From contig CANNQP010000001.1 in the NCBI GenBank assembly GCA_947507875.1, positions 186,001 through 250,000 on the forward strand: DNA of 64,000 nucleotides. The letters are read 5' to 3'. The notes beneath the pieces were generated by a model, which was not told where the DNA came from, did not search any database, and saw only the letters and a list, made by a program, of their open reading frames with translations. Every line of letters begins with the position of its first letter. Position 1 is the first letter of the stretch. Made by a program: the position numbers and the translations under genes. The DNA is from Verrucomicrobiaceae bacterium (lineage in GTDB: Bacteria > Verrucomicrobiota > Verrucomicrobiia > Verrucomicrobiales > Verrucomicrobiaceae). Positions 8,830 to 17,137 of this stretch are shown here, piece after piece.

Positions 8830-11415
8830 CTATTTCAATTTACTCAGTCGCTCGTCAGCCCAGGCTTTGCCTTGTTGGATCGTTTCATCCCCAGGAATCA
8901 GGCTACCCAGACGTTGCCAACGCTGCTTAGCTTTTTCAAAGGCTGCTAGGGCCTCGCTTTTTTTACCGAGAGACTGACTTGTATGACCCAGCACCCCAAG
9001 CATTTGAGCGAATTGGATCTCCCACTGACGACGCTCCGGCCCCAAGGCAGCATCTGCGTCGCGCGCGAGCAAGGCCTGCATGGCATCCACGGCCTGCTTG
9101 ATGATCGGCAACGCTGCACTTTCTTTACGCATATCAGTCATCAATTCAGCGTACTCACCCCGGGCTCGGGCGAGCAGGAAGGCATAGCGCACGTTGTCTT
9201 TTTCGTCGGCAAGAATCTCGTTGAGGAGCTCCACGGCATCCTGTTTGCGTTTGACCGCATCGCTGGAGCGACCTTCATCACGATCCAGTAAGGAAAGGCC
9301 GATGTAGTTGCGAGCGATCCAATATTTTACCTCGGACCATTCAGGCAAGAGGCGATTCAATTCGAGCAGGATGGGTAAAGACTGCGCAAACGCTTCACGT
9401 GCTTCGGTGATACCAATCGCTTTCGCAAGCAGCTCTGCCAGCTCGGTATAAGCCTCTGCAAGCATCAAGGCCTGATCTTGATTGCGAGGCGAAGAATTCC
9501 GCACCAACTCCCCCATCTCGGTGACAGCATCAATCAGCGTGGTGAGAGCCTCTTGAACTCGTCCGGCTTCACGCTGAGCCTGACCTTGAGCGAAAAGAGC
9601 GCGTGCCAGGAGGAATTTTTCATCGGAGATGAGTTCGGCACCGATGGCTTTGACATCGAGGATTTCAGGCACCTTGGTTAGCACTTTTTCTGCCTCAGCC
9701 ATGTCTCCATGCTGAAGCGTGCGTCGGCCCAACTCCATGAAAGCACGGGCACTCTCATTTCGAATAAGACGGTTGGAAGGATCTGCCAAGAGCCCAGCTG
9801 CTAGAGCAGGCGTGGCATCGCGAAGAAGCTTCAGAGACAAGTCTCGCTCGCCTCGATGCTCGTGAATATCGGAAAGCAACAACGCATAGCGCCCAATCCA
9901 CTGCTGAAACAGCGGAGCCTGGGGTGAACTCGGGCTGGCCTGGAGAAGCTTGGCGGCCTGATCACGAGCTTTCCCCAAAAAATGTAGTGCTTGCGCATCA
10001 TCTCGCAGACGGAAATAGATCTGTCCCAGGTTTCCATAAGCACGCAGGCGCTCAATCCCTAGCTGGGGCTGAGATTCCAGCTCTGTCATTGACCGGGTGC
10101 AGAAGGCTAGCGCATCCTTCAGCTGCGTCTTAGAGAATTCGACGTCGAGCGAATTGCTCGTGGGTGTTTGCAGCAACTGCGTGAGAAATTGATCTACCGC
10201 AGTCTGCGCATGCTGGAGATTGGCATCGGCTAATTGCTTCTGGCGAATGGCCGTGTCTTTTTCCTGAGCCAAGGCCGTGATGCGTTCTTCACGAGCCTGT
10301 TTTTCTCGATTCAATATCGTCTCCTGCTCAGCGATGGCGACCGCTTGCCTCTGGCTGATCCGCAGCTGACTAAAGCCATAGATACAGGATAGAATCAAAC
10401 CTGCAGCAAGAGCAACCGAGGAGCATTGGAACCAGCGGATCTTGGCAGATTGCCGGCGGCGTTCTTTTGACATCTGCTCGCGCACTTGTTCCAGGACCTG
10501 ATCCGACTCGATGATTTCGAATTCACGAACCATTTCCCGCATGTCCATCCAACGAGCGTTTGGGTTCAAATCCAACGCGCGTTCGACAATGGCACGGCGG
10601 CGTTCATCCCATTTCGAAATCGCCGCCGAGGGCCAGCTCACCTTGGGCTGAGCACGCACGGCAGCAAGCACAGCACGACTGTCGATGCGGCTCACCGAAC
10701 CCGCTGTACTGCTCTGTTGAGACAGAGCCAGCTGCTCGGCCCAGACCTGCTCGCCTCTTGGAAACTGGCCAGTGAGCAATCGGTAGGCAATGACACCGAA
10801 AGCATAGACATCCCAAGATAAGCCATAACCTGTGAAAACGCCTTCCGGTTGCTCTGCCTGTTCAGGGCAAAGGTGCATGAAGTGATCCTTTAACTCGAGA
10901 TGGTGTACGTCACCGACCCAACCTTGGGCGATGTCCGTCAGCCGGATGCTCGATTCAGCATCATCTTCTAACAGAACGTTACACGGACGCAGATTGCCAT
11001 GAGGAATGCTAAACTTGTGCAGCCAAGCCACCGCCTCCGAAAGCTGGAAGATATAAGACCAGGCTTTGTCAGCGTTCAGCCCAACTTGGCATAAAGATTC
11101 CAGGGTAGTCGTCTTCCATTGACGGTGCCCCTCGTCATCGCGACTTAACGTACCCACCAGTGGGGTGACCAAGTAGTAGGGGCTTCGCTCAAAGTTCACC
11201 TCTTCCACCGGCAAGACCCCACGATGATTCGGCATCTGCTGCAAGGCAACCATGGTTGCAGATAGAGCCTTGCGATTGATCGCCATCGAAGAAAACACCT
11301 TCACGGCACAAGCCTTGCCCTTGGCCGTGGAGCGGTAAACCGCACCACAGCTACCGCTTCCCACGAGATCCAATAACTCATGTCCAGCGATCTGAGGGAG
11401 GCTCATGTCGTGCAC
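8830..11415 (-). CDS. Membrane Ser/Thr kinase-like protein with TPR region; predicted pseudokinase
   Basis: An 861-residue protein: a kinase-like domain (about 10-290), a basic linker, one membrane segment (about 330-350, SVALAAGLILSCIYGFSQL), a short coiled-coil (AEQETILNREKQAREERI) and a long TPR-like C-terminal region. The glycine loop GSGSCG (19-24) and the lysine K39 are present, as is the alpha-F Asp in SWDVYAFGV. However, the catalytic loop reads HGNLRPCN (139-146), so the HRD aspartate is asparagine (N141), and DFG reads DIA (161-163). The protein may bind nucleotide but is predicted to be weakly active or inactive as a kinase. It could be a signalling scaffold; it stands alone between the deaminase and cupin genes. 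Confidence 0.85.
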   Translation of the reverse strand: MHDMSLPQIAGHELLDLVGSGSCGAVYRSTAKGKACAVKVFSSMAINRKALSATMVALQQMPNHRGVLPVEEVNFERSPYYLVTPLVGTLSRDDEGHRQWKTTTLESLCQVGLNADKAWSYIFQLSEAVAWLHKFSIPHGNLRPCNVLLEDDAESSIRLTDIAQGWVGDVHHLELKDHFMHLCPEQAEQPEGVFTGYGLSWDVYAFGVIAYRLLTGQFPRGEQVWAEQLALSQQSSTAGSVSRIDSRAVLAAVRAQPKVSWPSAAISKWDERRRAIVERALDLNPNARWMDMREMVREFEIIESDQVLEQVREQMSKERRRQSAKIRWFQCSSVALAAGLILSCIYGFSQLRISQRQAVAIAEQETILNREKQAREERITALAQEKDTAIRQKQLADANLQHAQTAVDQFLTQLLQTPTSNSLDVEFSKTQLKDALAFCTRSMTELESQPQLGIERLRAYGNLGQIYFRLRDDAQALHFLGKARDQAAKLLQASPSSPQAPLFQQWIGRYALLLSDIHEHRGERDLSLKLLRDATPALAAGLLADPSNRLIRNESARAFMELGRRTLQHGDMAEAEKVLTKVPEILDVKAIGAELISDEKFLLARALFAQGQAQREAGRVQEALTTLIDAVTEMGELVRNSSPRNQDQALMLAEAYTELAELLAKAIGITEAREAFAQSLPILLELNRLLPEWSEVKYWIARNYIGLSLLDRDEGRSSDAVKRKQDAVELLNEILADEKDNVRYAFLLARARGEYAELMTDMRKESAALPIIKQAVDAMQALLARDADAALGPERRQWEIQFAQMLGVLGHTSQSLGKKSEALAAFEKAKQRWQRLGSLIPGDETIQQGKAWADERLSKLK

Positions 11416-11522
11416 TCAAGGGTTGAAATCATGATAACGGATAGGAAAGCGGCAAAAAGAAACGCCCACAGTCCTGAAATATAACATAGCCTTGATAATT
11501 AAATCAAGCTTAGTTCCAATAC

Positions 11523-11840
11523 TCATCCCACATGGACAGCGAGCCAAAGCGCATCTTCTGAAACTTCAACCACGCGATGCCTTACTGAGGGGGGAATCAG
11601 CCACGAATCTCCGCCAACTAGCCTGACATCAGGTTGATTCTCGATGGCAAGCACGGCCCAACCTCGCAGCAAGAGAACCCATTCCTCTTGCACTTGTTGA
11701 TACCAGAAGCCCTCGGGACTGGCGTGTCCTCGGGATTCGATGCGCTCGATTTTTAATCCAGGCCGTTCCAGCAGCGTGCTAAATATTTCGCCTTCAGCGG
11801 CACTTTCAGCAGGGATCAATAAGGATTGAGGAGATGGCAT
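11523..11840 (-). CDS. Small single-domain cupin protein
   Basis: A 105-residue protein with a conserved beta-barrel cupin pattern: EEWVLLLRGWAVLAIE, then GGDSWLIPPSVRHRVV, where the H-R-V closes the second motif. The WYQQVQEEW segment corresponds to the first metal-binding motif, with the usual HxH reduced to Q residues. Cupins of this size are enzymes or small-molecule sensors; no substrate can be given. It is divergent from parB with an intervening region of about 170 bp. Confidence 0.75.
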   Translation of the reverse strand: MPSPQSLLIPAESAAEGEIFSTLLERPGLKIERIESRGHASPEGFWYQQVQEEWVLLLRGWAVLAIENQPDVRLVGGDSWLIPPSVRHRVVEVSEDALWLAVHVG

Positions 11841-12012
11841 CGAGAGAGCATTCTCGCTGCGTTCACGGCATGGAAAAGGCTAAGTTCTGCAAAAACCAAG
11901 CCTGAAAATGCATCTTTTTGGCTAGGTGGATTCTCAAACTTGGCTGGGTTATCGTTGTGAAAGTACACTGGCTTCTTGCGTGTCCGCTGTGTTTCACTAC
12001 GCTCGACGGCTT

Positions 12013-12924
12013 ATGGCAAAAACTGCTCTCGGAAAAGGACTCGTCGCCCTCATCCCCGGCCCCTCCTCAGGTGCGGGAATGCTACCGCGCCCGGCGGCAT
12101 TGAACCAACCCGCACCTGGTGATCAGGTGCAGAAAGTTCCTCTGCATCAGGTAGTGCCAAGTCCCTTGCAGCCGCGCAAAGAATTCGCCCCGGAACAGCT
12201 CACGGAGCTCATGGAGTCGATTCGTGAGCACGGGATCATCCAACCACTGATCGTGCGTCAAGTCGGTGGCAAGCTCGAGTTGATCGCTGGGGAGCGTCGC
12301 TTCCGGGCCTCAACCCAGCTTGGGCTCACGGAGGTGCCGATCATCGTGCGCCAAGCCAGCGACCGAGATGTCCTGGAAATGGCACTCATCGAGAACATCC
12401 AGCGCGAAGACCTCAATCCCATTGAAGAAGCAAGGGCGTACCACCGACTTGCTGAGGAATTCCAGATGCGTCAGGAAGACATCGCCAAACGGGTGGGTAA
12501 AAACCGTGCCACGGTGGCCAATGCCATCCGTCTTTTGGACCTATCTCCAACCGTACAAATCCTGGTTTCTCAGGGCAGAATCACCAATGGTCACGCCAAA
12601 GTCTTGCTCATGCTAAAGGATGCCGAGCAGCAAATCCAAGCTGCTGATGACATCCTGCGCAAAAGCCTGACCGTAAGGGCGACCGAGAAACTGGTTGATA
12701 GCATCCTGCACCCCCCCGTACCGAAACCGAAGTATGATGATGCAGACTTCCTGCGCGCCATCGACTCATGCCAGGAACGGCTGCAGCAGCACCTTTCCAC
12801 CCACGTTTCCATTAAACATGGTGAAAAGAAGGGCTCGATCGAAATCGACTACTACAGCGTCGAAGATCTGAACCGCCTCCTATCGCTGATGGGTGTGCCT
12901 GAAGAAAAAGTGGAGGAGGAATGA
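12013..12924 (+). CDS. parB: ParB/Spo0J-family chromosome partition protein
   Basis: A 303-residue protein starting MAKTALGKGLVALIPG, a typical ParB N-terminus. VVPSPLQPRKEF and LIAGERRFRAS are the CTPase/ParB boxes, and a helix-turn-helix follows (MRQEDIAKRVGKNRATVANAIRL; the quoted portion QEDIAKRVGKNRATV lies near residue 160). The C-terminal part is the dimerisation region. ParB loads on parS near the origin as a CTP-dependent clamp and works with ParA. No parA gene is adjacent and no complete parS was seen, which is unusual. The frame extends upstream to 11926, but ATG 12013 fits the family best. Confidence 0.93.
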   Translation: MAKTALGKGLVALIPGPSSGAGMLPRPAALNQPAPGDQVQKVPLHQVVPSPLQPRKEFAPEQLTELMESIREHGIIQPLIVRQVGGKLELIAGERRFRASTQLGLTEVPIIVRQASDRDVLEMALIENIQREDLNPIEEARAYHRLAEEFQMRQEDIAKRVGKNRATVANAIRLLDLSPTVQILVSQGRITNGHAKVLLMLKDAEQQIQAADDILRKSLTVRATEKLVDSILHPPVPKPKYDDADFLRAIDSCQERLQQHLSTHVSIKHGEKKGSIEIDYYSVEDLNRLLSLMGVPEEKVEEE

Positions 12925-12975
12925 CGGCCAGAGTCCCCTTCCCCTACGTCTTTCCGTGCTTCGCATTCGCCTCTC

Positions 12976-13413
12976 ATGAGATTCTCACGCTGGCTTTTCT
13001 TGCTGACCTTTTTTGTTTTCAGCTGCACACAGGCAGGACCTCCCGATCAGGCAGAGATTCAGCGATTCCTAAATCAATACTTCAGCACCTGGTCAAGCCA
13101 GGACATGCAGGGCTATGAAAACTGCTTTGCCAGCACGGCGCGCATCACCTTTGTGGAGGCCAGTGGTCAATCCACCAGCCAAGGTCTGACCGACTTCATT
13201 CATGGGCAAAAGCTTAGTCATGAGCGCTCCACCGACCCCATGAAAGAAGTGCCTACCCAAATGAAAATCCAGGGAGATTCTCGAGTGGCTCAGGCAGAAG
13301 TGCGTTGGAAACTGACCAAAGGACAAGAAACCGTCACAGGCACTGATTTTTTCACCCTCATCCGAACACAGCAGGGCTGGAAAATCGCTGCTCTGGTGTT
13401 TTACAACGATTGA
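12976..13413 (+). CDS. Lipoprotein with NTF2/SnoaL-like fold
   Basis: A 145-residue protein. MRFSRWLFLLTFFVFSC is a lipoprotein signal peptide with the lipobox FVFSC. The mature part has the layout of an NTF2-like (DUF4440/SnoaL) domain: QRFLNQYFSTWSSQDMQGYE, then FFTLIRTQQGWKIAALVF near the end. Such domains bind small ligands or act as accessory domains. It sits 13 bp upstream of the next gene and is probably co-transcribed with it. Confidence 0.75.
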   Translation: MRFSRWLFLLTFFVFSCTQAGPPDQAEIQRFLNQYFSTWSSQDMQGYENCFASTARITFVEASGQSTSQGLTDFIHGQKLSHERSTDPMKEVPTQMKIQGDSRVAQAEVRWKLTKGQETVTGTDFFTLIRTQQGWKIAALVFYND

Positions 13414-13425
13414 ATTGCTGACCTC

Positions 13426-14967
13426 ATGTCTTCCCCCTCTTGCCCCCCGGCTTCCTCTACTCCAGCTAGGCTATATCTCGGTGCCGCCTGCTTCCTGGCT
13501 GGAGGTGCCATGATGGTCATCGAGATCTGTGCCTTTCGCTTACTCGCCCCGATTTTCGGTAATAGTGTTTACACTTGGACAGCGCTCATTGGCGTGATTC
13601 TCATCGCCTTCAGCGCCGGTGGTTTTCTTGGAGGAAGACTCGTGGATAAGCAACCACGGGTCAGCCTGCTTGGCTGGCTTTTGGCAGGCGCGGCACTGCT
13701 CACCTTCTTCATCCCAGCTCTGCACCTCGGATTTGGAAAGCAATTCGCCGGCGGAGGCATGATCGGCGGGTCCATTTTGATTTCGCTCTTCCTTTTCGCC
13801 GTCCCGGGAGCGCTGCTCGGTGCGGTTTCTCCGGCTGCCGTGCGTCTCTACAGCTTGACGGAAAAAGACAGCCACGTAGGCGCAGCAGCAGGCACAATCT
13901 CCATGCTCGGCTCGCTGGGCAGCTTTGCGGGCACCTTTCTTTCGGGCTTCGTTTTATTGTCCCATTTTGGCGTTCGCAGCATCTTCGCAGGTTGCGCGCT
14001 CTTGCTTACCGCACTTGCCATCTTCGCGTTTGTCTTGGATAAAACAGGGCGCAAAGCTCTGACGCAGGTGTCCGTCGCCACAGTCATTGGCCTACTTAGC
14101 GTCACCTTCGCTCAAGAGCAATCCAGCCAAGATGTGCTGTTTGTGAGGGATTCCTTTTACCACCGCATCGAAGTCTCCGAAGTTGGCAGCAGCCCACACA
14201 AGCAGCGCCTGCTGAAACTCGACTCCACCGCCGAGGGGGCCATGAACCCTGACGATGGTTCACTCGTCATGGATTATCAGCACTACTGGCGTCTGCCCAT
14301 GCTGAAAGAAAACACCCCGATTCGCTCCGCACTTTTTATCGGCGCAGGTGCTTTTGGCATGCCTGAAGCGCTGTCTCGGGAGTTTCCGCAAGCCCGTGTG
14401 GATGTAGCTGAAATCGATCCCGAGGTGGTCGAGGTCGGTCGCCGTTTTTTCAAATTAGACGAGCATCCCCAAGTCAAAGCCCACGCAGGTGATGCCCGAC
14501 GCTTTCTCCATGAACAAGCTGACGCGCGCTGGGATTTCATTTTTGGCGATGCCTACGCCGGCGTTCGCTCCATCCCTGCTCATCTCGTCACCCAGGAGTT
14601 TTTTCAGCAGATTGCGGACCACCTGACGCCCGAGGGAGTTTTTGTCATGAATGCGATCTCCGCCGTGCAGGGCCCGCGCGCTGAGCTCCTGGCTGGACTG
14701 CTGACCACGCTGCGAGCGGTGTTTCCCAAGGTTGAAGTTTTCGCTGGGATAGGTTCACGCCAGATGGCCCAAAACGTCATCATCCTTGCCTCGCGTCAGG
14801 ATTGGAAACCTCTGCTCACCGATCGCTATTACCTGACTGGCAGTTGGCAGGAACGCCTAGTGCGCACTTACGTTCCGCCCCACCAACTCCCCTCCGGTGG
14901 CCCGCTATTCACCGATGACTTCAACCCCGTGGATCGCATCATCGCACGGGGCCTTTTTGAAGGCTGA
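13426..14967 (+). CDS. Multi-spanning membrane protein fused to a spermidine synthase-like domain
   Basis: A 513-residue fusion. Residues about 15-220 hold six to seven membrane segments (for example AACFLAGGAMMVIEICAF). Residues about 230-510 resemble polyamine aminopropyltransferase: ALFIGAGAFGMPEAL as the nucleotide-binding loop, VDVAEIDPEVVEVGRRFF with the acidic residue after strand 2, and GDARRFLHEQADARWDFIFG followed by DAYAG. Fused proteins of this type are widespread, and their substrate is not established. The DIIxD-type segment is replaced by FGDAYAG. The 3' end converges on the next gene with a 6-bp gap. Confidence 0.87.
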   Translation: MSSPSCPPASSTPARLYLGAACFLAGGAMMVIEICAFRLLAPIFGNSVYTWTALIGVILIAFSAGGFLGGRLVDKQPRVSLLGWLLAGAALLTFFIPALHLGFGKQFAGGGMIGGSILISLFLFAVPGALLGAVSPAAVRLYSLTEKDSHVGAAAGTISMLGSLGSFAGTFLSGFVLLSHFGVRSIFAGCALLLTALAIFAFVLDKTGRKALTQVSVATVIGLLSVTFAQEQSSQDVLFVRDSFYHRIEVSEVGSSPHKQRLLKLDSTAEGAMNPDDGSLVMDYQHYWRLPMLKENTPIRSALFIGAGAFGMPEALSREFPQARVDVAEIDPEVVEVGRRFFKLDEHPQVKAHAGDARRFLHEQADARWDFIFGDAYAGVRSIPAHLVTQEFFQQIADHLTPEGVFVMNAISAVQGPRAELLAGLLTTLRAVFPKVEVFAGIGSRQMAQNVIILASRQDWKPLLTDRYYLTGSWQERLVRTYVPPHQLPSGGPLFTDDFNPVDRIIARGLFEG

Positions 14968-14973
14968 TCGTGC

Positions 14974-16095
14974 CTACTCCTGCACAGGCTCTGCCACGGG
15001 CGCCGCTTTCGGCACGGAACGCATGGAGGTCGCAGCAATCAAGGATGAAATGCCGGGCCGCCATTGGTAACCGAAGCCAAAGGGAAGACCACCTAACTTT
15101 TGGTTCACAAAAGCAGCATGAAGATCAGACTGATCATGCTTTTGAAAAAGCTCAATCGGACCAGGATAGTTGCCATAAAGACTCAGCACCCACGCTTCGG
15201 GTTTGAAGAAGCGATAGGGCACCCCGCTATCATCCTGAATGATGTTGCGTGATTGCGTCAGCAAGTGATCCCGAGCGACGCTGAACTCGTCCATGTGCAT
15301 GAGGTAACTCGCTGCCTTCACCAGCGCGTTGGCTTCGCCTTGCTTACGACAAAAGGCCAAGAAAGCAGGATTGTCCTGGATGCCCCAGTTCGAGAGATCA
15401 GTGGTGAAATAATACAGCGTCTGTCGGCGTCCAGACCTGCCGGTGAAGGCCACGCGCACCCCGGGCGTCTTGGATTTATCCTGTGTCAGATCACCACTGG
15501 CATTGAGCTTCACCAGCTCCACGTCCTCAATCTGACAACCTGACCTGGCCAGAAAGAGCATCATCACCGGCAGCGTGCCACTGAGCTGGGTAGCCGTGAG
15601 ATCGTTCTTCATGTCGGCGGTGATAAAAAAGCTGAAGCTCAGGATCGCGTTGAGTGATTTGCGCAGATTCCCCAGCGCCGCAGCCCGAACCGCTGGCGGC
15701 ATCGCCGCCACATCAGGCAAGAGGCCGACCGGCTCCCGCCCACACAAGACGTAGGTCTGGGCATCAGGGTAAAAAGCGTGAGCATAGAGCATATCTGGAC
15801 CGCTGAAAAAGTAGATCAGCGGTCGAGTGTCCGCATGCATGTAGCCCAGCTGCTGGGGCATCCAGCCGCGAATCGGTCCCAATTGCCGCTGCTCGACATC
15901 GACCCATGCCTTCTGAAAATCAGCCGCATGACGCAGCCAGGACGCCTCGCGTGAAAGCGGCTCCAGGCTCGTGCCGCCGAGATCCAGACCAGCCAAGTAG
16001 CGTGCCTGTTCATTCGGCGTCGCCGCTTGGACATTGAAGCAAGAAAGCCCCAGGCAAACCAGGGCGAGAGCACGTGCAGGAGCGAAAGAGTGCAT
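14974..16095 (-). CDS. Secreted protein of unknown family
   Basis: A 373-residue protein with a signal peptide (MHSFAPARALALVCLGLSC, ending near VQAATP). The mature part contains GPIRGWMPQQLGYMHADTRP, LIYFFSGPDMLYAHAFYPDA and YVLCGREPVGLLPD, none of which I can assign to a family. The alternation of aromatic-rich strands and helices suggests a compact globular periplasmic protein. It is convergent with the spermidine synthase-like gene and divergent from the FKBP gene. No function can be proposed. Confidence 0.8.
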   Translation of the reverse strand: MHSFAPARALALVCLGLSCFNVQAATPNEQARYLAGLDLGGTSLEPLSREASWLRHAADFQKAWVDVEQRQLGPIRGWMPQQLGYMHADTRPLIYFFSGPDMLYAHAFYPDAQTYVLCGREPVGLLPDVAAMPPAVRAAALGNLRKSLNAILSFSFFITADMKNDLTATQLSGTLPVMMLFLARSGCQIEDVELVKLNASGDLTQDKSKTPGVRVAFTGRSGRRQTLYYFTTDLSNWGIQDNPAFLAFCRKQGEANALVKAASYLMHMDEFSVARDHLLTQSRNIIQDDSGVPYRFFKPEAWVLSLYGNYPGPIELFQKHDQSDLHAAFVNQKLGGLPFGFGYQWRPGISSLIAATSMRSVPKAAPVAEPVQE

Positions 16096-16274
16096 GAAGA
16101 ATAACAGCGCCTTCTACTCGGTCTGGGGGAAATCATCAAACACCAAACCAAAAGCGAGAGCCTGCCCCATGCGGAATTGGCCTTCACCGCAGCCTGCCCA
16201 CAAGCATTTCGAGGATACGCTTTCTTCGGTTGACCAGCGGGATGATCCCCCCGAGTCTCCTCACTCGTTCCCTC

Positions 16275-16982
16275 ATGAAATCCACCCTTCGTCTTACACT
16301 AGCCGGCATTGCCGCCGCTTTTTCCATGAACGCTCAAGAACCTGCCAAACCTGACATGGAGAAAGTCAGCTACTTCATCGGCCGCCAGATCGGTGGGCAG
16401 TTCAAGCAGCAGAAACTCGACATCAACCTCGAAAACTTCACCGCAGCGGTCCAAGACGCCGTCTCGGGCAAACCCGCCAAGTACTCCGAAAAGGAGCTCG
16501 AAGACGCCATGGGTGTGTTTGAGAAATTCATGCAGAGCCGCATGGCCGAGATCCAAGCCGAGATGCAGAAAGAAGCCTCCGCTAAAGCGGGTGAAGCCAA
16601 GGCGGCAGGCACCAAATTCCTGGCTGAAAATGGCAAGCGCGAAGGCGTGAAAACCACCGCCAGCGGTCTGCAATATGAAGTCATCAAGGCGGGTGAAGGA
16701 GCCAAGCCTGTGCCTACCGACAAAGTGAACGTGCATTACCACGGCACCCTCATCAATGGCAAGGTCTTCGACAGCAGCGTTCAGCGTGGCGAGCCCATCA
16801 CCTTTGGCGTTCAAGAAGTCATCAAAGGCTGGACCGAAGGCCTTCAGCTCATGTCCGTCGGTTCGAAGTTCAAGTTCTTCATCCCTTCCGAACTCGCCTA
16901 CGGCGACAACGGCGCAGGCCCAGACATCGGCCCCGGTGAAACCCTGGTGTTCGAAGTCGAGCTCCTGAAGATCGAGAAGTAA
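16275..16982 (+). CDS. FKBP-type peptidyl-prolyl isomerase (Mip/FkpA type)
   Basis: A 235-residue exported isomerase. The signal peptide MKSTLRLTLAGIAAAFSMNA is followed by an N-terminal helical dimerisation domain (VSYFIGRQIGGQFKQQKLDI) and a C-terminal FKBP domain (VNVHYHGTLINGKVFDSS, IKGWTEGLQLMSVGSKF, IPSELAYGDNGAGPDIGPG). It catalyses cis-trans isomerisation of proline bonds in the periplasm. An in-frame start at 16230 is rejected because it would place residues before the signal peptide. A strong terminator follows at 17007. Confidence 0.95.
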   Translation: MKSTLRLTLAGIAAAFSMNAQEPAKPDMEKVSYFIGRQIGGQFKQQKLDINLENFTAAVQDAVSGKPAKYSEKELEDAMGVFEKFMQSRMAEIQAEMQKEASAKAGEAKAAGTKFLAENGKREGVKTTASGLQYEVIKAGEGAKPVPTDKVNVHYHGTLINGKVFDSSVQRGEPITFGVQEVIKGWTEGLQLMSVGSKFKFFIPSELAYGDNGAGPDIGPGETLVFEVELLKIEK

Positions 16983-17006
16983 GCCGATTGTTCCCTTCAA
17001 CTTTCG

Positions 17007-17038
17007 TGGCCGCCAGAAACCCTGGCGGCCATTTTTTT
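17007..17038 (+). terminator. Rho-independent terminator after the FKBP gene
   Basis: A perfect 10-bp stem TGGCCGCCAG/CTGGCGGCCA (17007-17016 and 17022-17031) with a 5-nt loop is followed by seven T residues. Confidence 0.93.
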
Positions 17039-17137
17039 ATCGCCTTGGCAGAAGTCGCTATGTTCAATGGGGTCTTGAACGTTGCACTGAGCCGCAAAAG
17101 ATCTCCCTAACGTTCCTCTCCTGAACCGAAGACCTCC

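Noticed and set aside
11990..11997. TGTTTCAC, a possible half of a parS site just upstream of parB
   Set aside because: Only half of the palindrome is present, so it is expected by chance.
16299..17000. 233-codon frame antisense to the FKBP gene
   Set aside because: It covers the FKBP gene exactly, with no recognisable motif and unusual composition.
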